Part shown: piece after piece, positions 11,785 to 20,833 of the stretch
How positions within the stretch are numbered: position 1 is the stretch's first letter
Layout of the letters: each line of letters begins with the position of its first letter
From: Echinococcus granulosus
Lineage: Eukaryota; Platyhelminthes; Cestoda; Cyclophyllidea; Taeniidae
Direction of reading: 5' to 3'
Assembly: GCF_000524195.1 (NCBI RefSeq)
Contig: NW_020170417.1
Span: 207,206 to 271,205, forward strand
DNA length: 64,000 nt
Notes under the pieces: generated by a model
Told to the model about the DNA's origin: nothing
Databases searched by the model: none
Seen by the model: the letters and a program-made list of their open reading frames with translations, nothing else
Position numbers and translations under genes: made by a program

Positions 11785-11982
11785 TGTAGCGCCCCGAGAC
11801 TCCCTTAAGACGAAAGAAGACACAATACTCGGGCAGAATATATATATTCAGCACGGAGAAGGTGTCTGGGCTATTGGCATGGCCCAAAAGGCCGGCCCCA
11901 GCCAGCGAGGTACAAGGGGGCTAATTCGAAGCACAAAAGTGGCGCCTCACCAATACTGGGGATAAACCACCATCGTATTACA
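11785..11982 (-). repeat. 5' LTR of intact TRIM
   Basis: 198 bp, 197 identical to the partner LTR, with the same palindrome. In the sense direction it starts TGTAATACG and ends GGCGCTACA. Confidence 0.85.
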
Positions 11983-12600
11983 GTACCAATTGGCAAAACC
12001 TATGTTTTACGGTCCCTCTTTAAACAGGGTCGAGGGATGGTCAGCAGTACAGTTTAGACACAGAGCCTGCCCGAACATTATGGTCGAGGTACTTTGCAGC
12101 ACAGATACTAAAGCGCTGTGGAGAAGCACCAAGGGTTTACCATGGTTCTACGCTACAACGGCTATAACAGCCAACCGTACCAAATGCACTTATTGTGAGG
12201 CTTTTTGTTTAACCCAGAGGTGCATTATTTTTGCCAGATCTTCGTTACTCACCCCAGATTTAAGAGGCCTGACCTCACAACGATCGCACCGTTTCAATCT
12301 ATGCCCAAAAGTTTCCCAGGAGAGAGAGTGGGCATTAACATCAATGTCCCAGAGTACGTACTGCGGCTGAGAGAAGAGATAGGAAAAATTAACACCATAA
12401 CACGGGAACACTTACGGATGGCATATATCAGACAAGAGTCATTGTGATAAGTGCAGTCAGCCTAGTCTACCGGGAAGGAGACCTACTACAACTATGCAGC
12501 CTTGTTCCGCCACCTGGAGTACACTGTAAGTTCCGCCATCCTTGGAGCAAGGTTGCAGTCCAGGTGATGAAACTGTATTGTCTGTAATACACGACTCCAC

Positions 12601-13633
12601 ACGTAGCCATTCACGGTTCATCACACCATAACGCATTCGTATAAAGGCACACTTCTGAATGAATTAGAAGATGAAGTTTGTGTAACAACGGAAATACCAT
12701 ATGTGAATATAAGCGTTAAGTGAAGCATCGATGACGGTGCTTAAAAAGATGATGGAGCTATGTAATACGTATTTGCTAGAATGCACCTTTTCACTGGGAA
12801 GCAGTTAGTTTTCATAAACCTGAGTGAACACCATCACTCCTGAAGAGGAAACAAACTCTAAACCCATGTGACTTCTATTATCTGTAGACGTTTGTGAAGC
12901 TTTTCTATTAAAAGATGGCCTCCTCCACCTAATCTGCTTGTTCCGAAGGCATGAAACCACTGGTGGAGGGGGGTGAGGGGAAGCACTAAACCCATTCCTC
13001 AAAAAAGGAGAGCCATGTGATTTGGAGCAAGCAGAACCTGGAAATAAGCCAAATTAGTTGTCGTGTGGAGCGGAAGTTCAGCCCGAGGAGATTGGAGCTC
13101 CCGTGCAACCAAGCATGCGCTTAAACAACTCTTCTAGTCACCGCGGTAGTTGAACCTGCTTCGCTAGGCCACAAGTAGGTTTGATTGAAAACGCCGCTTT
13201 CTTGCGGTTACCACCACAGCCTTGGTATTCCTCTCATAATCAGTAATTACTTTCATGCGCAATATTAATAGCCAATAAAATGTTCTACTCCTCGTACAAA
13301 TAGACACCTTCGAGATGTCTTGAAGTCAAAAAGTACTAATACGTGATGAATATTTCATAGATATCATGGTGGTTACGTTGCTGTTCCATTCCACCTACAT
13401 TTTTAGATTGTTAAGTGAGAAAAGTTGGTCAGAGGAATAAAGCCCTCATTGCAGGTGATCAAGCTTTATGCGAAGATCCGAAAGTGACTCGCCTCGGAGG
13501 TGGATTTAATGAGCCTAGTTGCCACCTAAAAGGTTTACTCAGGCAAACATATAAATTCACTTATTAACTTCTTTGCAGTTTGTGAGGGAAAAGATTTCCA
13601 AATCGTGTGATGATGGTTGTTGGTAAGTAGCTT
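12601..13633. other. Repeat-rich intergenic stretch
   Basis: No gene. At 12743-12760 a purine-rich AAAAAGATGATGGAGCTA is followed at 12761 by TGTAATACG, exactly the purine tract/LTR junction of the TRIM family, but the rest of the LTR is not recognisable. The segment around 12911 resembles 10628 (AAGATGNCCTCC...AATCTGCT), suggesting further shared repeat material. Confidence 0.4.
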
Positions 13634-14673
13634 TGCAGACAGTTGTACGCCTTCGTATTTAACCCCGTAAAACGCTTCATGAGATGCTCCGCCTTTGTAT
13701 TTTTGCTAAGCAGCAAGGCTGCCGGGCCGTGCCGGCAGTTCTCTGCCCTTCTGCACATCAGCAATGCACATTCTACCTTAGTATTATGACTACCTTCGTC
13801 CCTAGGAAAGACTTGGGACATAGAAATGGTGGCGGAGTAAAGCGCACCCAGGCCTAATGAATAGCCGCTCTAGTTTCCACTGTTGACTGTTAAGCCTTAA
13901 TTTGACCAAAGAAGGGCATAGGCTGCGGATGGGGAAACATGTGGCGACGACTAACAGAAGGATTGAAAATGACGTCTACCTTCGACAGCTACACCAGGCT
14001 TGAGTTTAGGAGGAATGCTATTAATAGCTGAAGCTGCACTAGCCGTAAACCATCCGCTAACATTCATTTCGGAGCTGCCTCGGGTACCCGCACAAAGATG
14101 TCATTTGAATAAACACGCGAGATTTCCTCCACCCTTCTACTACCTAAATAGATTTCAGCTAGAGATACGGCTAAACGCAACTAAAGCGAGGACAAAGTGG
14201 AAAGGAGCTGTAGATGCAAAAATGTGTCAGCAAGAGACAATTTTAAGTCTTGTCCTTTATTAAGTGATTTAGCTTATAGACTGGTGTTTTTACGACTGGC
14301 GATGGACGTGCATGATAACACCACATTTCCCAACCCGTAGATTTGCCAAAGGGGAACAGTGGCGTTGCAGTCAGGTATCTCATTTGCACGCAAATTCATT
14401 TGGTTCATAGTAGTATTTCGGAGTGCGTCAACAGCTTTATGATGGTTGACCAAGGGGAGCGCCTAAGACGACATTCAAAAGGGGAGAAAGCTATGCAACA
14501 CTTTGCTTAATTCTTAGTTTATGTTTTGCGTTCACTTTGATATACGTCTTTGTACTTCCATTAGGTGGGAGGGCCATGCCAGTAGTCCTCAAGCCCCTCT
14601 GTACATTGATAATACACATTTCGCCCCAGTATTATGACGCATTTCGCTTTCTTGTATGACTCGGTGCACTGCA
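13634..14673 (+). mobile_element. Old TRIM-type LTR element (copy 3)
   Basis: 5' LTR about 13634-13826 and 3' LTR 14494-14673 (TGCAACAC to GCACTGCA), clearly related but much diverged from each other. A primer-like TGGTGGCGGAGTAAAGCG follows the 5' LTR at 13827-13844, and a purine tract AAAAGGGGAGAAAGCTA (14477-14493) precedes the 3' LTR. The inside shares blocks with copies 1 and 2, for example AACAGAAGGATTGAAAATG near 13950 and the TAGCCGTAAACCAT block near 14040. No target duplication is visible any more. Confidence 0.8.
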
Positions 14674-15366
14674 AAAGGCGTGCTACATTTACTACTGAAC
14701 GCAAGAATAGTAGACGAGTGTTCATAAAAAACCAGCTTTAAGCTATTCGAATTTCAACTAACAGTTTAACTAACGATTTGATATTCCACTTTAATGCATA
14801 TATAACTGCATTTTTTTCACAAGATATACACTGCTTTTTTCTTCTAATGGGTCCTTGCATAAGTTTCCGGTTTAAAACTGATATGGGCTGATTATATCCA
14901 TTTTTATTTTCCATCACTTGATTTTATTTGCCCTGACTACTTTTAAGCTCTGATTCTGATTCAATCCTTATTTTGATTCCCAAACCAATTAAATGACCCC
15001 GGCGTAAATTATTCTACAGACTATGTGAGATTAATTATTTTGCAAAACAACTTTATTACATTAATATGCGAATATTGCAGTTATTAAACAATAACTATTT
15101 CATGGCGATTTATCAATTGTGTTGCAATGATTGCTCTAGGAACACATATTCGACTATCATTGCTATCTAGAGTACAGGTAGATTAAAATACTTAATTAGT
15201 GATTTGAGATTATTTACTTGCGTGGTAATTGGCAATGCGAACTAACGTAATGGGAAACTTCAATAAAGTTCTGTGGCAGAAACTGACTCACATGAATGCT
15301 ATTTTGACCTATCTTGTTCTTGTTTAAAGTGGTGCTCAAACACTTACGCAGTAAATCCGATCAAGC
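14674..15366. other. RPS8 5' flank
   Basis: AT-rich, no reading frames of note. It must hold the RPS8 promoter. A short acceptor-like CTTACGCAG at about 15345 precedes the start codon. Confidence 0.4.
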
Positions 15367-16199
15367 ATGGGTGGGGCTCTTTCGCATTTGATGTTTTATT
15401 CGTTTAGCGCAAAAATGTTGACACACTAGGCGTGCAGATCTAAGTAATCTATCTTGTTTTCGTTGAATTACGGCTTTATTTTTTTGTCTGATTCGATTAT
15501 TTGGCCGAACTTTTCAGGAATCGCGCGCGACAGAATCCACAAAAGAAGCAAGACTGGTGGGCGTCGTGAACGCAATCGTAAAAAGAGGAAGTTTGAATTG
15601 GGTAGACCTGCCGCAATGACCAAACTGGGTCCTCGCCGCATCCACACTGTACGCGTTCGTGGTGGAAATATCAAACTCCGAGCCATGCGTTTGGACCAGG
15701 GCAACTTTAGCTGGCCCACTCAGGCCATTTCGCGCAAATCGCGAATCATCGATGTTGTCTACAACGCTTCGAACAATGAGTTGGTTCGTACAAAGACTCT
15801 GGTTAAGAATGCCATTGTGCAAGTCGATTCCGCCCCTTTCCGTCAGTGGTACGAGGCTCATTACTTGAAGGAGCTTGGTCGTCATCATGCCAAAGGGAAG
15901 AAGGTCGAAACCACCGAGAACCCTGAGGATGATGTTCTCCTCAAAAAACGCAGTGCCTCTGTCATGAAAAAGTATGAAGCTCGCCAGAAGCTGCCCCAAG
16001 CTACTCTTTCTGAAAACCTCAAGGAGCAATTCATGTCTGGCCGCCTCCTGGGTAAGGATGTGATCTTGCTATTAAATTGCACCTCTTAGCCTGCATTTCC
16101 TCCCGTCCCGGTCAAGTCGGTCGTTGCGACGGATACATCCTTGAAGGTAAAGAGTTGGAGTTCTACTCTAGGAAGTTGAAGGCTAAAAAAGCTAAGTAA
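15367..16199 (+). CDS. RPS8: 40S ribosomal protein S8 (eS8)
   Basis: Small-subunit ribosomal protein. Exons: 15367-15370 (ATG plus one base), 15518-16051 and 16090-16199. The protein is about 215 residues, close to the family's usual 208. Conserved blocks: [17 protein letters not shown], the [12 protein letters not shown] region, [44 protein letters not shown], and [21 protein letters not shown] with a lysine-rich end. The 38-bp intron (16052-16089) splits the Ala codon of [10 protein letters not shown]. The first intron, directly after ATGG, fits the family's MGI start, but its donor (GTGGGG) is weak, so the first mini-exon is the least certain part. A poly(A) signal follows eight bases after the stop. 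Confidence 0.95.
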
Positions 16200-16206
16200 A
16201 TCTTGT

Positions 16207-16212
16207 AATAAA
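16207..16212 (+). terminator. Polyadenylation signal of RPS8
   Basis: AATAAA seven bases past the RPS8 stop codon, giving a very short 3' untranslated region as is usual for ribosomal protein genes. Confidence 0.8.
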
Positions 16213-19200
16213 TTGTAAGGAAAAACTATATTTTTTTGCTCAATTTAGTGGGGTCTGCAGAGTCATAGCTCCTGGTCTGGATGTTCCAGATTAGGTTTAA
16301 TGCTCTGCTATAGTGAGTTCATCGATTCTTCTGGGGATCAGTGAACACACCGGTCGTTACTTTTGGGTCCTATGACGGTCCATTTCCTGATTTAGGTGAT
16401 CTCAGGAAGTCTTGATAGTCTTATATGATGTTTTTGATTTGTGTCCTTAAAGTGGTTTCTAACGTGGCATCCTTCCTGCTTCGTTGGGTTTGGTTTCTTG
16501 GAGCCTCCAGTTTGTCGAGTTTTGTGATTTCTCATATAATTTCGTTGTCGCGGGTCTTTTTATGCAGGTTTTGAGGGAATTGGTACTTAAGCAACAGGGC
16601 AGTGTGATAACTCCGGTGGAGCCGTTTTCTTGTCCAGCGCACCTTGGCTGCGGTTGTGCAGGTGAAAATGCATCGTCTGGATTTTTGTTGCTTGTGAAGT
16701 TTATCCAGTCAAGATTAGTTTACTTGCCCCGGTGTGGGGGGATGCTGTCGGTTCGGTGTGGTTGTGCATGGTAGATGTTTAACTGATCGGTGGTAGTTGG
16801 TGGGTTGCAATACTTTTGCAAATTGATAGACATGGTGTTCTGTTTTTGGCATTTCCGCAGCCCCGATGCCTTACATTCGACAGTCTCCGTGTTTTTCGTC
16901 TTAGATGTTGGCAATCGAGAGTTGTAATTGCTACACCAGGTTTAAAGCATTTCCCTCTATCGTGATTAAGCGTGACTACCCCTATGTTAGTAGACACTTG
17001 TGCCTAAATATCAAAATGTGGGCTGTGCTCGGTAAGGGTATGCTGACGACTGTGGTCAGACGGTTAATTCGGAGGCCGCTCTGGTTGTAGTGACCAAAGG
17101 CTTCTAGGCTGTTAGCAGAATTAACACAAATATGACTACGGTGCTTAAGTGACGGTTGCCGGGCCGGGGCAGATGTGCGATTGGAACTAGCGTTACTCAC
17201 TTACACTGCTTGACTCTAGGAGAGGCTGGTGTGATTTTTTAGAGGAAAAAGGGTAGGCTATTCGAATAAATAGCAAACTCGCATGATTGACCAGACCTTG
17301 AGTGAGCGAATTATTTCTCCATCATCGAAGAGGTTTCGGATACTTCACTCGGGTGGAGCTCTTTACTGCCTGGTCCCCTTAGTAATGTGTCACCATAAAT
17401 CTAAACTTCTCTCACTTGAATTTTTGTGGAGTGCTTAAGGGTTTTTTCTTTGTACGGTCTTTGTTTTTCTGAAACAACCACCGAGTTTGGTAAATATTCA
17501 TTTTCACTGGAGCAGTAGGACAACCTCGGTTCGTGCGACTAAGCCCATCCAGGTAGCCTTACTGACTATTCGAAAGCGAATTCAGGGGTGGCTTGAGATG
17601 GACGTGGACGCTTGCACTTTTAAGCACTGTCTTAAACTCAATTTGCTGGTGTTAAACCTCTACCAAAGCGCAAATTTGATGGAACCATACCCATCATTTA
17701 TAAGTGTCTTTATGGGTTACATTTTGAGCTGCTTGCGGTGGTGTATTAGTTTCTTGGACAGAACCCGCTTGACCGCCTCATTTGTGGTTCCAAAATATGG
17801 AAGACGGGGAACAAGTGTATTTGAGCTAATAAGTGGACAAAGACCTATACTTGAGAACCTCAGAGCTTAACTGCCAGGGCCATCAATGCATAAGAGCTAT
17901 TCGAGGGTTTGAGTACTCTGTGCCGCGTTACGCAGCAACATTTGCGTCATTTACGATTTCATTGCACTGGTTGTTCAGTCTTTTCAGGTTGCGGTCGCCG
18001 CCTCTGGTGACACGGCGTTCCGGTCATATTTGTTTCTATTAATCGACTTGCAGATCCACGCACGCCCCATGCAGCTTTGGGTGGGTACACGTTTTTTAAA
18101 GCTTTGAAATATTCATGCCTCGTGGTACACATGAACAATCAGATTTAGCAAATAGGGATTCAAGCTACAGCACCGTTTCAGGGTCTGCGAAATCTCGAAC
18201 AGCTTTTTAACATACAGGCAGATTTAGCCTTCAGACTGTGAATAGACGCTGCATTGCACCTGGGGTACTGGCGTTAGGCGATTCGGAACCATCCCTGGAA
18301 TGGATTACGGAGTGAACGTGTTTGAAGGTCGAGTTACGGTTAATTTAATGCAAATATTCCGAATAATTTTAAAGGCAACTGGGCACTTGTGCCATTCTAA
18401 AACTTTGGTGACCGAAAAAAATGCAATTTCTGGTGTGGCTTGTTGCAATGCTCTAGTGTAATTTGTTGGAAGTTGTGAAACGTATGCATCTCAGGTAGTG
18501 TCTGTATTTTCTTCACCTCTTTCACTCACCTTATCATTCAGATTGATTGTCTGACCAAATTGCTTGTGGTGGAGAATGGCTTTCACAAGGCCACTTTTGT
18601 TGGACGAAAAAACGCCATTGGTCGTATCCAAACAATTCACTCCCTGTCTCATACACTGTGCCCAGGAGAATGCTTAGCGTGTTGTGGTGGTGGACTGCGG
18701 ACGGAATTGATCTCTTCCTGATAGCCGGATAGCGAATAGGAATAAGATTTGTCTGTCCGGTAAAACTTTAATACAACCTGAACGCATGTATGAAAAACCT
18801 CCCTTTCCTGAAACAGGACTAGCCAATCAGTCCGAAGAAAGTTGTGGCACAAGAAAGTGTACCTCAGTCCATCCCAAAATTTGCCGGTCAGAAGACATCC
18901 TAACACTTTCGAATGGGATAGGGACGCTAACTCACCCCATTTTTATCCGCCGTATTCCCTTGATGGTAAGCGTTAAAGCTCCCAGTGTTGACAACCTTTT
19001 CTTGGCATTAGTGGCAGACATCGCATGAGAAATGGGATCGACGGTTGGAAATGGAGGAGATGTAGAAATAAAGTGGCTCCGGTCGAATTTTTTCTTCCAA
19101 CTTCCAAAAAAATGTACATAAACACCTTGTTTGCAGTTAGCTACGATTTCTTCTAGAAGGAATTATCGTTTGGAATGGAGAGTATTTCAGTGCAGGCAGA

Positions 19201-19380
19201 AAAGTTTCAGGGCGCTTTCTGAAGTTGCTATTTTTTTTGTTATGATGGAGCGCTGCAAAGTTAATTAGCTACCTTGCGTTGCAATTGACAGTCCGTAAAT
19301 GGCACAATCCACCATTCAAATCCAACCTACCCATTGGGGCCTCAAAAAAATGTGAAAGTGAAAACTCAACAAAGATGACA
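16213..19380. other. Intergenic, nothing recognised
   Basis: About 3.2 kb with moderate GC and several frames of 60-127 codons on both strands (the longest at 17487-17870, plus). None shows a family motif, a good ATG context or codon use unlike the flanks. I regard them as chance or very old repeat remnants. Confidence 0.45.
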
Positions 19381-20064
19381 CTATTCCGAGTCGAAAGCCT
19401 TCGCGATCATATCTGCCGTGTTGAAGCCAGCACCACAACGTAGACAACCAAGGGATGTAGCTGGTTTGACGGGTTCCACGTAGACACCCTTAGTGGGGTT
19501 GGGTAAGTGAGTAGACAGAGTGACGTGGGTGTAGCCAAGAGTTTTTACAGAAAAAAGAGCCAGTTTGAAGGAGTAGAAAATGAATCCATTTTCTGTTGTG
19601 ACTACGCGGGGCATAGGTACCCCTAGCGCTTGACTTATGCCCCCAGAACTTTGACACGGAATGAATTGCGGGAACCCCTTAACCGTTCCAGGGCAGCATG
19701 AGTCACATCATCAGCAATGAGGTGCTAATCGCCACGATACGCCTTTAGGAAAGTTAGTTCTCGGCCATTCTTGTCAAAATCGTCACTTGGCTATGCGGTG
19801 AAGTGCGAACCATCACGACCAAAGTCAACCTCACCCGTGTCGCCAACGCAGCATGCCGCGTTGAACACCTTACGCTGATACGTGTCTCTGCGGATAGAGG
19901 TTTCGGACCTTCTGCTGGAAAACACCCACAGCATCCCGCTTTACGCCTGTATTGCCATTGATGAAGGCTAATCTAACCGACGATGTCTGAACTAGCTGCC
20001 AGACGTTGGGACCAGGACGCACTGACTGCTTACCGCACTGCGTCAGGAGCAGCCACAACGGCAT
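19381..20064 (-). pseudogene. Coding-like, interrupted stretch of unknown identity
   Basis: On the minus strand several consecutive frames look protein-like but are separated by stops and frame changes: 20064-19870, then a piece containing FNAACCVGDTGEVDFGRDG, then DDVTHAALERL, then 19614-19381 (MPRVVTTENGFIFYSF at its start). The GC content is higher than in the flanks. The arrangement suggests a decayed (possibly intronless) gene copy, but I do not recognise the family. The plus-strand frame at 19983-20180 overlaps it, and only one of the two can be real. Confidence 0.3.
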
Positions 20065-20180
20065 TTCCGTTTGTAAGGAAAAATCAACCCATCGACTTCC
20101 AGCGCCTCATTAATTCGCGTTACCTCACAGATAAGTTTGCTAGTACGATGGAAGAAATTCGCCAAAGCTTAAGAGCCTAA
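19983..20180 (+). CDS. Small ORF, possibly ATP-synthase subunit d-like
   Basis: 65 codons from an ATG, ending EEIRQSLRA. The central part (AYRTASGAAT, then PIDFQRL, then LTDKFASTMEEI) loosely resembles the N-terminal part of mitochondrial ATP synthase subunit d (ALPENPPAIDW...FEKKF), but the match is weak and the rest of that protein is not found downstream. It may be a fragment of a retrocopy, a short unknown protein or a shadow of the interrupted minus-strand frame. Confidence 0.25.
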   Translation: MSELAARRWDQDALTAYRTASGAATTAFPFVRKNQPIDFQRLINSRYLTDKFASTMEEIRQSLRA

Positions 20181-20833
20181 GTCACTCTCATGTATCTGCG
20201 CTGATGTTGTCAACCTATCACTTCATAAGTGGATAAATCATTATCGAGGTCTGACGTCTAAGTAGAACGAGCTTATGACTGAAGGGATGGTAGACGTATC
20301 CAAACCACCAGCACCCCAGCCAATGAAGTATTGAATGACCCGGCTCCAGCATATTGAAAACCACTAGTCAACTCCAGAATGCTTACCAACCTCCTCCCCC
20401 CACCTCAGCCGACCAATTTTCAAACCTACCACCTCCCACCCTCCAGACGCACCCTCTACTGTTAAGCTAATAAAGCAAAAACGCTTTGACAACAGCTTCC
20501 GCACATTCAAAAGCGGACTGTTAAAAACAAGCACTTGCTAAAACGCTTGTTAGTGAGGCTGCTCAGGAGCGGAATGGCCAAGGCCCCGAAAACGCTCCAA
20601 TCATGGATAGTGGAACAAACGCCTGTTTCATTTAAAAGCGTTTCATTGTAGAATACAGAATAAAGTATGCTCTCGCAAAAGTATACGATACAGTCGGTGA
20701 GAGCATTCTCGTGCCGGATCAAAAACAACGGGATGATACACGCTTACACACACGCAGAAGCAGTACAAAAGCAGCACACGCACAAACACGCAGACAGTTA
20801 CGGAAGGATGTGGCACAGCGCGGACAAGATTTG
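20181..20833. other. XPO1 3' flank
   Basis: No gene seen. It should carry the 3' untranslated region of XPO1 (minus strand). No canonical minus-strand poly(A) signal was noticed. Confidence 0.4.

Larger units (their letters stand above)
10992..11982 (-). mobile_element. Intact TRIM-type LTR retroelement (copy 1)
   Basis: A 991-bp element with two 198-bp LTRs (10992-11189 and 11785-11982) that differ at one base (A11101 against G). LTR ends are TG...CA within TGTA/TACA. GTAC stands on both sides (10988-10991 and 11983-11986), a likely 4-bp target duplication. Orientation is minus: the 18-base purine tract AAAAGAGGAGGGAGGCTA (complement of 11190-11207) is next to one LTR, and a tRNA-primer-like TTGGTGGCAGCGG (complement of 11772-11784) is next to the other. 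The inside has no conserved protein, so movement would need enzymes from another LTR element. The almost identical LTRs suggest recent insertion. This is the TRIM architecture reported from taeniid tapeworms; whether it is the same family needs a sequence search. Confidence 0.88.
10818..12600 (+). mobile_element. Decayed Gypsy-type retrotransposon, interrupted by a TRIM
   Basis: The clearest part is 12205-12444, a frame resembling the C-terminal half of a Gypsy integrase (the EYVLRLREEI...TREHLRMAYIRQ pattern). It continues after a frame change at 12462-12570 with YREGDLL, VPPPGV and KFRHPW, the GPY/F-like end typical of Gypsy integrases. A further broken frame at about 12090-12240 looks like the preceding integrase stretch. 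Sequence on either side of the inserted TRIM (before 10991 and after 11983) vaguely resembles a capsid (gag) region. Frameshifts, stops and missing protease and polymerase domains show a dead, internally deleted copy. The integrase call is fairly firm; the gag call is tentative. Confidence 0.65.

Noticed and set aside
11772..11800. tRNA gene or tRNA-derived SINE at the TRIM primer site
   Set aside because: Some likeness to a tRNA D-arm box was noticed, but no cloverleaf can be folded. Position next to the LTR explains it as a primer-binding site.
11990..12370. 126-codon frame as a host gene
   Set aside because: It overlaps the Gypsy integrase-like frame in another phase and is best explained as decayed retroelement.
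15514..16029. 171-codon minus-strand frame over RPS8
   Set aside because: A shadow of the strongly conserved RPS8 coding sequence.
17487..17870. 127-codon frame between RPS8 and XPO1
   Set aside because: It begins at TTG rather than ATG, has no motif, and its composition is like the surrounding DNA.
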